Shown one piece after another: positions 39,341 to 48,097 of a stretch of DNA of 64,000 nt. Origin of the DNA: Paracoccus beibuensis (lineage in GTDB: Bacteria > Pseudomonadota > Alphaproteobacteria > Rhodobacterales > Rhodobacteraceae); NCBI RefSeq assembly GCF_026162625.1, contig NZ_JAOTBD010000014.1, positions 16,810 through 80,809 of the forward strand, in the 5' to 3' direction. Position 1 is the first letter of the stretch, and each line of letters begins with the position of its first letter. The notes beneath the pieces are model-generated. The model was given only the letters and a program-made list of their open reading frames with translations, made no database searches and was not told the origin of the DNA. Position numbers and translations under genes: made by a program.

Positions 39341-40391
39341 AGCTTTGTTGCGCAAAGAGCTTGAAGGCCGGACTTCCCCTTTCCCCGGGCGGACTTATCC
39401 CACGAGCTCTGTGACAGGTATGCCGAGCGCCGTGTAGCCGTTAAGCACGGCGGCGCGAATTTGGAGTTCGGCGACCTGGCAGTCGAAGTCGCGTGCCATA
39501 AGGCTCTGCCCGAGCAGCTTCACGCAATGCATCTTCGTCTCGGCGCGGCTTCGGCGGTGGTAACCGCTCCACTTTCGCCAGATCGCGCGGCCGAGGTATT
39601 TCGATGCGCGCAGTGCTTCGTTCCGGGCGATCGCACCGGCCGTTGATGGCTTCCAAGTCTTGGCGTTCTTGCGCGGCGGAATGATCGCATGGGCGCCTCG
39701 GTCGGCGACGGCGTCGTGGCACTTGCGCGTGTCGTAGGCGCCATCCGCAGTGACCGAGCCGATCTCCACATCGGCGGGGATCTGGTCAAGAAGCTCGGGC
39801 AGCATAGGCGCATCGCCTACGCTGCTACCGGTAACCTCGATGGCTCGGATTTCCAGCGTCTGTTCGTCAACGCCGATGTGGACCTTGCGCCAGAGGCGGC
39901 GTTTTGCGCCACCGTGCTTGCGGGCATTCCACTCGCCTTCGCCCTCCGCCTTGATGCCGGTGCTGTCGATCAGCAAGTTCAGCGGCCCCTGCGAGCCCCG
40001 GTAGGGAATGGCTACCGCCAAGGTCTTCTGGCGCCTGCTCAGCGTGCTGAAATCCGGCACCGTCCAATCGAGGCCGGCCAGGCGCAGCAGGCTCTCGACA
40101 AAGCCGCTCGTCTGACGGAGCGCCATGCCGAAGAGCACCTTCATCGTCAGACAGGTCTGGATCGCGGCATCGCTATACTGCGGCTGCCGGCCTCGCTTGC
40201 CCGTCGGTGGCGGCACCCACGCCATGTCCGGGTCGAACCAGATGGTCAGAGAGCCGCGCTGCTTGAGGGCTTCGTTATACGCTGGCCAGTTCTTGGTCTT
40301 GTAGCTCGGCGGCGTGGGTCTGCTCATGCAGCACGGCTACCACGCCAGATTCGCCAGCTGAATCCCCCTTAAGACTTTGTGCAACAAAGCC
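39341..40391 (-). mobile_element. IS5-family insertion sequence
   Basis: Left end AGCTTTGTTGCGCAAAG (39341-39357) and right end CTTTGTGCAACAAAGCC (40375-40391) are imperfect inverted repeats, differing at the outermost base and one inner base. Between them is one transposase gene on the reverse strand. Length, about 1.05 kb, and repeat sequence fit the IS903-like group. No target duplication is seen: the nine bases before 39341 and after 40391 do not match, and the interrupted Hint gene does not resume. This suggests a deletion or rearrangement next to the IS. Confidence 0.85.
39395..40327 (-). CDS. IS5-family transposase
   Basis: A 310-residue DDE transposase. It starts RPTPPSYKTKNWPAYNEAL; the catalytic residues lie in LLIDSTGIKAEGEGEW (first Asp), VTADGAYDTRKCH (second Asp) and the conserved YHRRSRAETKMHCVKLLG segment (Glu). 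It is intact and probably active. It differs from the degraded IS5-like relic one kilobase upstream. Confidence 0.93.
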   Translation of the reverse strand: MSRPTPPSYKTKNWPAYNEALKQRGSLTIWFDPDMAWVPPPTGKRGRQPQYSDAAIQTCLTMKVLFGMALRQTSGFVESLLRLAGLDWTVPDFSTLSRRQKTLAVAIPYRGSQGPLNLLIDSTGIKAEGEGEWNARKHGGAKRRLWRKVHIGVDEQTLEIRAIEVTGSSVGDAPMLPELLDQIPADVEIGSVTADGAYDTRKCHDAVADRGAHAIIPPRKNAKTWKPSTAGAIARNEALRASKYLGRAIWRKWSGYHRRSRAETKMHCVKLLGQSLMARDFDCQVAELQIRAAVLNGYTALGIPVTELVG

Positions 40392-40418
40392 TCAACTGAC
40401 AGAAACAGCCGCGCAGTT

Positions 40419-41501
40419 TCAGATCCCGTCCAGGATCTTGCGCTGGAAATCGGGATACCAGATGTCCAGGTCCCCGGTGGGGGTGCGCCAGACCTGGCGC
40501 CAGCTACGCATGGCCGTGATGACGCCGGCCGCCTGGGGGAAATCCCACCGGCGCGACAGGCCGTCCTTGATCATCTCGCCCAGAAGCCTGCGCCACAGCA
40601 TCAGGCGATAGGTCGGCAGCCAGTGCGCCGGATCGTCGGCATGGCGCTTGATGAAGACCAGCATGTTCAGCAGCTGGAAGGTGATGGCGGTCTTGCGCTT
40701 GATGCGCCCTCCCGCGATCTCGAAATGGTGCAGCCTGGCGCGATTGGCGCGCATCAGGATGCCGTGGCGGCCATAGCGATAGGACGCGTCCAGATCCTCG
40801 CCCGCGGCATAGAAGCGAAGCGAGCTGTCCAGCGGCTCGGCCAGGGCCACGTTGCGCCTCACGCTAAGACCATGGCCCGACATGAAGGTCATCGCGGCCA
40901 GATCCAGGTGCCGTATTTCTTCGGGAATGACCGTGTTGCGCGGGCCGTCGTATTTCAGAAACAGCGCATGCATGCCCTGGAACAGGATGTTGCGGCTGAT
41001 CCAGCGGCCCCATTCATATTGCATCACGCGCTGGCTGAGGCTGCCGACATGCTGCGACGGTGCGGCCTTGCGCATCAGACCCTCCGATGCCTGGGATCCG
41101 GATGCCTGCGCATTGGGCATGACCGGCACGTTGACGCCGTTCACGCCGACCACCCGGCCGCTTGTGTCCGCGTCATAGACCTCCAGCAGCCGCTCCACAT
41201 AATCGGGATAGAGAAAGCTGTCGTCGTCGATCATCACGATGATGTCGCCGGTCGCGTGCCGGCAGGCCAGGTTGCGCTGCGTGGCCGAGGATCGTTCGGT
41301 CGCGTGCAGATAATCCAGCCGGACATGGGGGTATTCCCGCGCCAGGGTCTGGACGGCCTCGCGCGTGTCCTGCCAATCGTGCGAGGAATCCGCGATCACG
41401 ACCTGCTCGGGCGGGACGGTTTGGGCAAAGGCCAGCGGCAGGACGCGCAGCAGGACCTCGCGGCGGTTGTAGGTGGGGACGATCAGGGACCAGGACAGCA
41501 C
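40419..41501 (-). CDS. Glycosyltransferase family 2
   Basis: A 360-residue GT2 enzyme. LSWSLIVPTYNRREVLLRVL opens the GT-A fold; ERSSATQRNLACRHATGDI and IVMIDDDSFLYPDYV carry the donor site and DxD. C-terminal LHHFEIAGGRIKRKT continues the fold. The start is probably GTG at 41501 with GAGG six bases upstream; the open frame extends to 41561 without family likeness. It lies right next to the IS element (28 bases from its end) and is divergent from three GT4 genes. The transferred sugar is unknown. Confidence 0.8.
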   Translation of the reverse strand: MLSWSLIVPTYNRREVLLRVLPLAFAQTVPPEQVVIADSSHDWQDTREAVQTLAREYPHVRLDYLHATERSSATQRNLACRHATGDIIVMIDDDSFLYPDYVERLLEVYDADTSGRVVGVNGVNVPVMPNAQASGSQASEGLMRKAAPSQHVGSLSQRVMQYEWGRWISRNILFQGMHALFLKYDGPRNTVIPEEIRHLDLAAMTFMSGHGLSVRRNVALAEPLDSSLRFYAAGEDLDASYRYGRHGILMRANRARLHHFEIAGGRIKRKTAITFQLLNMLVFIKRHADDPAHWLPTYRLMLWRRLLGEMIKDGLSRRWDFPQAAGVITAMRSWRQVWRTPTGDLDIWYPDFQRKILDGI

Positions 41502-41668
41502 AATGAACCTCGTGACGGAAAAGGACGGCGGCCCCGGAAGGCAGCGCGTGACAGCTAGCAAGATTCGCAGTCGATAAGCACCCTCTTTTTGATCACGGAC
41601 ATGGCGGCGGTTGTCATGGCCTCGGGCCGATTTTTCGGGTTAAATGTGGCTGACCCTTGTCTTGAGCG

Positions 41669-42883
41669 GTGATCTTTTTGCGCATTGCCTATCTTGTCGG
41701 AGAGTATCCGGCAGTTTCCCATACCTTCATCCTGCGAGAGGTGGCCGCCTTGCGGGCGCAGGGGTTGGACATCCTGACATGTTCGATCCGGCGCACCGGT
41801 TCCGAACACCATCGCGGCCCCGCCGAACGGGCCGAGGCGGCGGCGACCTTCAACGTGCTGGACGTCGCGAAACGTCCCGGCCAGATGATCGCGGCACAGG
41901 TCCGGGCGCTGCGGCGGCCCGGCCTCTATCTGTCCACGCTGCGGCAGGCGTGGCGGATGCGCGGTCCGGGCTGGCGGGCGGCGCTGTACCAGCTGTTCTA
42001 CTTCCTCGAGGCGGCGGTGCTGGCCCGGTACCTGCAGGACCGGCAGGTGACGCATCTGCACAACCACTTTGCCCAGGCCAGCTGCACGGTCGCGCTTCTG
42101 GCGGCGCGGCTGGCGCATATCCCCTTCAGCTTCACCCTGCACGGGCCCGCCGATTTCACCGACCCGAAGCTGTGGCGGCTGGACGAAAAGATCCGGGCGG
42201 CGCGGTTCGTGGCCTGCATCTCGCATTACTGCCGGTCGCAGGCGATGCTGGCCAGTCCGCACGCCCAGTGGTCCAAACTGCACATCCTCCATTGCGGGGT
42301 CGAACCCGACCGCTATGACGCAGCGCCGGCCCGGGGGCAGGGACTGCTGTTCGTGGGCCGCCTGGCCGCGGCCAAGGGCGTGCCCCTGCTGATCGACGCC
42401 ATGGCCGCGATCCGGAACCGCTGCCCCGGCGCGCACCTGACCCTGATCGGCGACGGACCCGACCGCACCCGACTGGAGGAGCAGGTCCGCGCACGGAACC
42501 TGCAGGATGCCGTCAGCTTCCTGGGCTATCGCAGCCAGGATGAGGTCACCGAGGCCTTGTCGCTGGCGGCACTGTTCGTGCTGCCATCGTTTGCCGAGGG
42601 CGTGCCCGTCGTGCTGATGGAGGCGATGGCCTCGGGCCGCGCGGTCGTGGCCACGCGCATCACGGGCATTCCTGAACTGGTCGAGGACGGCGTTTCAGGC
42701 CGCATCGTGCCCCCCGGCGACGGGGCGGCGCTGGCCGACGCCGTCTGCGCGATCCTGGCCGATCCCGACCAGGCCGCCCGCATGGGCGCCGCGGGCCGCC
42801 GGAAGGTGCGGGCCGAATTCGACATCGCTACCGAAGCCGCGCGGCTTGCCGCCCTGTTTCGCGAAACAAGGGAAAAGCCATGA
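41669..42883 (+). CDS. Glycosyltransferase family 4
   Basis: A 404-residue GT-B enzyme. LRIAYLVGEYPAVSHTFILR is the typical start of this GT4 group; HNHFAQASCTVALLAARLA, LLFVGRLAAAKGVPLL and PSFAEGVPVVLMEAMASG (E-x7-E) follow. The start may be GTG at 41669 or TTG at 41678; GGTGA precedes the latter. It is the first of three GT4 genes that overlap by ATGA. A TGTTTCGCGAAACA palindrome lies near its 3' end (42855-42868). It is an exopolysaccharide transferase; donor unknown. Confidence 0.85.
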   Translation: MIFLRIAYLVGEYPAVSHTFILREVAALRAQGLDILTCSIRRTGSEHHRGPAERAEAAATFNVLDVAKRPGQMIAAQVRALRRPGLYLSTLRQAWRMRGPGWRAALYQLFYFLEAAVLARYLQDRQVTHLHNHFAQASCTVALLAARLAHIPFSFTLHGPADFTDPKLWRLDEKIRAARFVACISHYCRSQAMLASPHAQWSKLHILHCGVEPDRYDAAPARGQGLLFVGRLAAAKGVPLLIDAMAAIRNRCPGAHLTLIGDGPDRTRLEEQVRARNLQDAVSFLGYRSQDEVTEALSLAALFVLPSFAEGVPVVLMEAMASGRAVVATRITGIPELVEDGVSGRIVPPGDGAALADAVCAILADPDQAARMGAAGRRKVRAEFDIATEAARLAALFRETREKP

Positions 42884-44091
42884 CCGAAACCCGGAAAATC
42901 GCCGTGCTGATCCCCGAGTTCCCGGGGCAGACCCATTCCTTCTTCTGGCGCGAGATCGAGGCCCTGCATACCCATCACGGGATCGGGGCGCAGATCATCT
43001 CGACCCGGCTGGCGCCACGGCCGGTCATGCATGACTGGGTGGCCCAGGCCAATGCCATCCAGCTGCATCCGATGCCGCCTGCGCGCATGGTGGCGCTGAC
43101 CCCGGCCCTGGCCGCCGCGCTGCCCCGGTTGATGGCCGACCCCGACCTCCGCCGCATCTTGCGTCAGCCGCGGTCCTGGGGCTTTGTCCTGATGGCGCTG
43201 GAACTGGCGCGGATCTGCAAGGCGCGCAGGCTGACCCACTTGCATGTCCATTCCTGCGCCAACTTCGCGCTGATCGCCGCGCTGTGCCATCGGCTGTCGG
43301 GCATTCCCTACAGCCTGGTGCTGCACGGGCGGCTGGTGGACTATGGTCCGGAACAGCCGCTGAAATGGAAAGGCGCCAGCTTCGTCTTCGTTATCACCAA
43401 GATCTTGCGCCAAGAGGTCGCCGAGGTTCTGCCGCAGATGATGGACAAGGTCCGCGTCGTACCGATGGGCGTGAACACCGACATGTTCGCGCCACCCGAC
43501 AGGCCGCGCCCCGACGATCCCGATCCCTTTACCTGGTTCTGCTGCGCCCGGCTGAACTGGGTCAAGGGCCACGACACGCTGATCCGCGCCGCCACGATCC
43601 TGCGCCGCGACCGGTCTGATCTGTCCTTTTGCATCCGCATCGCGGGCGAGGATGAAAAGGGTGGCTCCGGTTACCACCGCGACCTGGACCGCCTGATCGC
43701 AGAGGAAGACGCGGGCGATCTGGTGCAGCTTCTGGGCTCGGTCACCCAGGACGATGTCCGGCAGGAACTGCAATCGGCGGACGGTTTCGTGCTGGCCAGC
43801 CGCCACGAGCCCCTGGGCGTGGCCTATATGGAGGCAATGGCCTGCGAATTGCCGGTGATCGGCACCGATGCGGGTGGGGTGGCCGAACTGATCACCCAGG
43901 GCGCGGACGGAATGCTGATCCCGCCGAACGACCCGCAGGCCCTGGCCCGCGCGATGGCCCAGGTGATCGAGGACGCCGCGCTGCGCCGCCGCATGGGTCA
44001 GGCGGCGCGCCAGAAGATCCTGCGGAATTTCAGTTCACGCCGCAGCGCGGATGCGCTGGCGCTGGCGTTGCACGAATGCGACCGGCCATGA
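42880..44091 (+). CDS. Glycosyltransferase family 4
   Basis: A 403-residue GT-B enzyme, second of the trio. It has RKIAVLIPEFPGQTHSFFWR, HVHSCANFALIAALC, VPMGVNTDMF, CCARLNWVKGHDTLI and ASRHEPLGVAYMEAMACELP. The ATG overlaps the previous stop (ATGA). The clear likeness to its neighbours suggests duplication and divergence. Each probably adds a different sugar to the same repeat unit. Confidence 0.85.
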   Translation: MTETRKIAVLIPEFPGQTHSFFWREIEALHTHHGIGAQIISTRLAPRPVMHDWVAQANAIQLHPMPPARMVALTPALAAALPRLMADPDLRRILRQPRSWGFVLMALELARICKARRLTHLHVHSCANFALIAALCHRLSGIPYSLVLHGRLVDYGPEQPLKWKGASFVFVITKILRQEVAEVLPQMMDKVRVVPMGVNTDMFAPPDRPRPDDPDPFTWFCCARLNWVKGHDTLIRAATILRRDRSDLSFCIRIAGEDEKGGSGYHRDLDRLIAEEDAGDLVQLLGSVTQDDVRQELQSADGFVLASRHEPLGVAYMEAMACELPVIGTDAGGVAELITQGADGMLIPPNDPQALARAMAQVIEDAALRRRMGQAARQKILRNFSSRRSADALALALHECDRP

Positions 44092-45371
44092 CACCGCCTC
44101 TTGGACCCACCGTCCTGCTGATCGCCGAGGCGGCCAATCCCGAATGGGTATCGGTCCCTCTGGTCGGCTGGTCGCTGGCCTCGGCGCTGCGCCGGCATGC
44201 CGATGTGCATATCGTCACCCAGCAGCGCAACCGCGAGGCCTTCCTGCGCGCCGGGCTGGTCGAGGGGCGGGATTTCACCGCCCTCGACAGCGAAGCCATC
44301 GCCGCGCCCATGTACCGCCTGGCCAGCATCCTGCGCATGGGCAAGGGCAAGGGCTGGACGATGACCACGGCCATCTCGGCGCTGAGCTATCCCTATTTCG
44401 AACGACTGGTCTGGCAGCACTTCGGCGCCGACATCCGGGCAAGGCGCTTCGACCTGGTCCATCGCATCACGCCTTTGTCGCCGACCGTCGTCTCGCCCAT
44501 CGCGGGCAAGATCGCGGCGGCGGGGGTGCCTTTCGTGCTGGGGCCTCTGAATGGCGGCGTACCCTGGCCCAAGGGCTTCGATGCGGAACGCCGGCAGGAA
44601 CGCGAATGGCTGTCCTATGTGCGCGGTGTCTACAAGCTGAACCCGTTGCGGGGCAGGTCGCTGCGGTCCACGGCGCTGATCCTGGCCGGGTCGCGCCACA
44701 CCGCCAGCGAGATTCCCCAAGCCCATCAGGACAGGGTTGTCTGGCTGCCCGAAAACGCGATCGACCCGGCGCGCTTCAACCTGGTGGCGGACCAGGACCT
44801 GACCCTGCCGCTGCGGGCCTGCTTCGTCGGGCGGCTGGTGCCCTACAAGGGGCCCGACATGCTGATCGAGGCGGCGGCGCCGCTGATCGCGGCCGGGCAG
44901 CTGGTGCTGGACGTGATCGGTGACGGGCCGATGATGACGGCGCTGCGCGAGCAGGCGGCCAGGCTGGGTGCCCAGGGCGGGATCACCTTCCACGGCAACC
45001 TGTCCCACGAAAAGGTGCAGGAGGTGATGGTCCGGTCGAACCTGCTGACCTTCCCCTCGATCCGGGAATTCGGCGGCGGCGTCGTGCTCGAGGCGATGGC
45101 GCTTGGGGTGGTGCCGATGGTCGTCGACTATGCCGGCCCAGGAGAGCTGGTGTCCGACGAAACCGGCTATCCGATCGCCTTGGGCGAGCGGCCGCAGATC
45201 GTGTCGCGTTTCCGTGCTGCGCTTGGGGCGCTGGTCGCCGATCCTTCGGGCCTGCCCGGCAAGGCCCGCGCAGCGCGCAGTCAGGCGCTGGCGGATTATA
45301 CCTGGGACGCAAAGGCCGCAAAGATCGTTGCCCTGTATCGCCGCCTTCTGCAGGATCGCCGGGGCAGCTAA
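44088..45371 (+). CDS. Glycosyltransferase family 4
   Basis: A 427-residue GT-B enzyme, third of the trio. Features are VLGPLNGGVPWP (about 150-161), the late donor-binding ACFVGRLVPYKGPDMLIEAA and FPSIREFGGGVVLEAMALG. The ATG at 44088 overlaps the previous stop; an in-frame ATG 12 bases upstream is less likely. The GPLNGG segment groups it with GT4 enzymes often found with exosortase systems. It converges on xrtD, with 12 bases between the stops. Confidence 0.85.
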   Translation: MTPPLGPTVLLIAEAANPEWVSVPLVGWSLASALRRHADVHIVTQQRNREAFLRAGLVEGRDFTALDSEAIAAPMYRLASILRMGKGKGWTMTTAISALSYPYFERLVWQHFGADIRARRFDLVHRITPLSPTVVSPIAGKIAAAGVPFVLGPLNGGVPWPKGFDAERRQEREWLSYVRGVYKLNPLRGRSLRSTALILAGSRHTASEIPQAHQDRVVWLPENAIDPARFNLVADQDLTLPLRACFVGRLVPYKGPDMLIEAAAPLIAAGQLVLDVIGDGPMMTALREQAARLGAQGGITFHGNLSHEKVQEVMVRSNLLTFPSIREFGGGVVLEAMALGVVPMVVDYAGPGELVSDETGYPIALGERPQIVSRFRAALGALVADPSGLPGKARAARSQALADYTWDAKAAKIVALYRRLLQDRRGS

Positions 45372-45383
45372 GCCGCCCCGCCG

Positions 45384-46985
45384 TCAGCTTTCGGGAATGA
45401 AGCGCGGCAGCACGGCAACGACTTCCCGGGTCATGTCCAGCAGGCGCGCCTCGGCGGCTTCCTCGGATTCGCCTTTCGACATCAGCGTCGTCAGTCGGAC
45501 GATGCCGCCGTCGGTCTGCCCGCGACGGATCCCGTCCAGCAGCAGGTTGAACTTGGCCGCAAGGTCCCAGGCCACCTGGCGTTCGCCTTGCTGGAACCAG
45601 TAATAGACCATCATGCGGGTCTCGCCCTTCTGGATGATGGCCCGGTTCAGCGGAAAGTCCCCTTCGACCCCCAGTTGCCGCGCGACATCGATCCGGTCCA
45701 GCTTGGCCATCTCCCAGCCCGAGGAGGGCAGGCAGATCTCGGGCGAATGGATCCCGCCCTGGGTCTGGTCGTTGTAGAATGCGCTGAAGAAGCCGACCGC
45801 GGGCGTTTCGTCGTTGCGGGTGAAGGTGGCCTGGCGGTAATCGTCGGCACCCAGCCTCTTTTCGACATCGACGGTCAGGCGTTCCTCGGGGCCTCTCTGC
45901 TGCCAAGCCCCCAGTTCGCGGGGGAAGATGGCAAAGCTGGTCCGCTGGACGATGACATCCCGATCGGGGGCCGCCACCTGCCAGGCGGCCAGCGCGCCCA
46001 GCCCCATCACCGCCGCGGCGATCATCGCGGTCGACGGTTGGACCATGCGCAGCCGTCCCAGTTGCGCCGCCATCCCAGAGGTGTCCAGGTCCAGCGCATC
46101 GGCCAGCGTGGGCCTGCCGGGATGGAACAGCAGCATCAGCCGCGCCAGGCCGAACAGCAGCAGGATGCAGATGATGAAGACCACCCAGCCTTCGAAGAAG
46201 TGGGTGAACCCCTCCAGCCACTCGATCCCGTAATAGTTCGCGATGATCCCGGCCACGGCGATCCGGACGGAATTCATCAAAACGGTGATCGGCACCGCGG
46301 CCAGCAGCAGCACCGCCTTGTGCCATTTCGGCCCGCGGTAGAGCACGGCGAAGATGTAGGAAAACGACATGATCGGGAACAGGTAGCGCAGGCCCGAACA
46401 GGCCTCGGCCACGTGCAGGCGCATGACGCCCAGGTCGATGATGTTGCCTTCCAGGAAGACCGGCACCGCCAGCATCTTGAGAAGGCCGACGCCGATTTCG
46501 GACGACACCATCTGCAGCCAGATCGAGACCTTGTAATACAGCGTCGCGGGCAGCGGCAGCATGTACACAAGGTGCAGGATCGAGGGCCAGAAGTTCTTGC
46601 CCCGCGACCAGCCGAAGGACACGAAGATGATGCCGGCGACCCAGATGATCGTGGCATAGGCCACAAGATCGTCCACCCGCGCCAGCTTGCCCAGGGCGCC
46701 GATCATGAAGGCCAGCCCGATGACCAGCACGCCCGGCCAGCGATCGGCGACCTGTCCCTGCTGAGGCGGATATTGCTTGAGCTCGCGCAGGAACATCATG
46801 GCAGACAGGATCGGGATCAGCGGCCCGTGGCTGTATTCCGGCGTCTGCCAGGCCAGAAGCAGTGCATCCAGCCCGTCGATGAAGAACCAACCCGCGGCAA
46901 TCGTGGCGACAGCCAGCCAGAACAGGCCAAAGCCGTTGATCGACACGTGATCGCGAAAGAGAGAACCGTCTTCGCTGGAGGCCAT
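45384..46985 (-). CDS. xrtD: Exosortase D (VPLPA-CTERM-specific) with EpsI domain
   Basis: A 533-residue membrane protease/transpeptidase. The N-terminal exosortase part has about eight membrane segments and the catalytic Cys in VAEACSGLRYL (about 192-202), the Arg in MNSVRIAVAG (about 236-245) and the His in FTHFFEGW (about 259-266). A soluble EpsI-like domain (about 320-533), with GGIHSPEICLPSSGW, is fused at the C-terminus, as in XrtD. It should recognise and cleave the VPLPA-CTERM proteins in this window (8271, 17556, 27060, 47179). One of these is its divergently placed neighbour, on the same strand and upstream. AAAGG ten bases before the ATG supports the start. Confidence 0.9.
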   Translation of the reverse strand: MASSEDGSLFRDHVSINGFGLFWLAVATIAAGWFFIDGLDALLLAWQTPEYSHGPLIPILSAMMFLRELKQYPPQQGQVADRWPGVLVIGLAFMIGALGKLARVDDLVAYATIIWVAGIIFVSFGWSRGKNFWPSILHLVYMLPLPATLYYKVSIWLQMVSSEIGVGLLKMLAVPVFLEGNIIDLGVMRLHVAEACSGLRYLFPIMSFSYIFAVLYRGPKWHKAVLLLAAVPITVLMNSVRIAVAGIIANYYGIEWLEGFTHFFEGWVVFIICILLLFGLARLMLLFHPGRPTLADALDLDTSGMAAQLGRLRMVQPSTAMIAAAVMGLGALAAWQVAAPDRDVIVQRTSFAIFPRELGAWQQRGPEERLTVDVEKRLGADDYRQATFTRNDETPAVGFFSAFYNDQTQGGIHSPEICLPSSGWEMAKLDRIDVARQLGVEGDFPLNRAIIQKGETRMMVYYWFQQGERQVAWDLAAKFNLLLDGIRRGQTDGGIVRLTTLMSKGESEEAAEARLLDMTREVVAVLPRFIPES

Positions 46986-47120
46986 CTGATCGTTACCTTT
47001 TACAAGGCTGCCTGCGCGGCCAGCCGAAACCCGTCAACATGAACCTTATCTTATCCGCTGCCGCCTGTTGACAGGGCATGGACGGATCTTTCGTCAAATT
47101 TTGCTGTTCCCGTTTTGCGG

Positions 47121-47156
47121 GATGAAACAAGAAAAGCCCGCCGAGGGGCGGGCTTT
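47121..47156 (-). terminator. Rho-independent terminator of the VPLPA-CTERM gene
   Basis: AAAGCCCGCC (47133-47142) and GGCGGGCTTT (47147-47156) form a perfect ten-base-pair stem with a four-base loop. Read on the reverse strand it is followed by TTCTTGTTT. It lies 22 bases after the stop of the gene at 47179, so that gene ends here and xrtD is transcribed separately or by read-through. Confidence 0.85.
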
Positions 47157-47178
47157 CCTGTCAGATGCCGCAAAAGGA

Positions 47179-47763
47179 TCAGGCGGCTTTCTTGCGGCGG
47201 CGCAGCGCGGCCAGACCGCCCAGGCCACCCATCAGCATCAGGCCGGCAGCCGGCAGCGGAACAGCGGCGACGCTGATCTGCGCGACGTCGAAGCCGTCAT
47301 AGCTGGTGGACGACGGGAACACGGTCTTGGTCACGTCGACCAGCTTGATGAATTCGAACGGCGAATAGGCCGTCACCGTGCTCTTGATCGCTGCGTTGGT
47401 CACCACGCCAAGGTCGGTTTCGACACCGTCCAGGACGGAGTAGACCCGTGCCGCTTCATCGTGATCGCCATCACGGTTGAAGGTCAGCTCGAACGTTGCG
47501 ACCTTTTGCGCAATGTCGAACAGCGGCTTGGCGAAGCTGACGACGATCGATCCGCCGAAGCCGAGCGAATAGAACGTGTTCGAGTCGCCGTCGACTGCGT
47601 TGGCGGTGTTTTTGCGGTCGTTCGCGGCGCAGCCGGAAGCCGTGCCTTCGCAGACGCCAGCCACTGCGTCGACGACGTTGTTTGCATAATAGGTCGCGGC
47701 GTTCGCGCCTGCGGCGGAAGCCATCAGAGCAGCGCCGGCAAGAAGGGCTTTGATCGTATTCAT
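47179..47763 (-). CDS. VPLPA-CTERM sorting-signal protein next to xrtD
   Basis: A 194-residue exported protein. The signal peptide ends at AGANA (about residue 22). The middle part is a small beta-rich domain with a CEGTASGC pair of cysteines. The C-terminus is a textbook VPLPA-CTERM signal: AAVPLPAAGLMLMGGLGGLA then ALRRRKKAA. AAGG seven bases before the ATG at 47763 supports that start over a GTG six bases upstream. The strong terminator and AT-rich leader suggest high expression. It is likely a main substrate of the XrtD encoded beside it. Confidence 0.85.
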   Translation of the reverse strand: MNTIKALLAGAALMASAAGANAATYYANNVVDAVAGVCEGTASGCAANDRKNTANAVDGDSNTFYSLGFGGSIVVSFAKPLFDIAQKVATFELTFNRDGDHDEAARVYSVLDGVETDLGVVTNAAIKSTVTAYSPFEFIKLVDVTKTVFPSSTSYDGFDVAQISVAAVPLPAAGLMLMGGLGGLAALRRRKKAA

Positions 47764-48097
47764 GTTCACACCTTTTACTCGTTATCGGCCAGCGCCGACG
47801 ATCAATACAATCTTAACTTTTTCGCGGCAGTGCAACAAGCCTTGTCGCTTGAACACTGCTTAAAAGAAACAAATGTCTGCTTCTAAAAGATAAATTACCA
47901 TGCCTAATTCAACCTTAAAGAGAATATGAATAAGCTGATTAATGCTTAAGGTGGAAATATCCAAATCTTCATCAAAATTGAATAAGATTGCTTGGCTCCG
48001 ATCCTTCTTAAATGTGCCTTCCCCATATCCGGGAACTTGTGATTCGGAGCCACAGCGCGCAGGATCGCCGCGACCTTCCTGACCCTACGATGTGCCG
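47764..48097. other. Divergent promoter region
   Basis: About 330 bases, clearly AT-rich from 47800 to 48010. It should hold the promoters of the VPLPA-CTERM gene (leftward) and the GT2 gene (rightward). No gene is seen. Confidence 0.4.

Noticed and set aside
42855..42868. Perfect palindrome TGTTTCGCGAAACA, resembling the chromosomal parS half sites TGTTTC/GAAACA
   Set aside because: The spacing between the half sites is two bases shorter than in chromosomal parS, it is a single copy and lies within codons of a GT4 gene. Probably chance.
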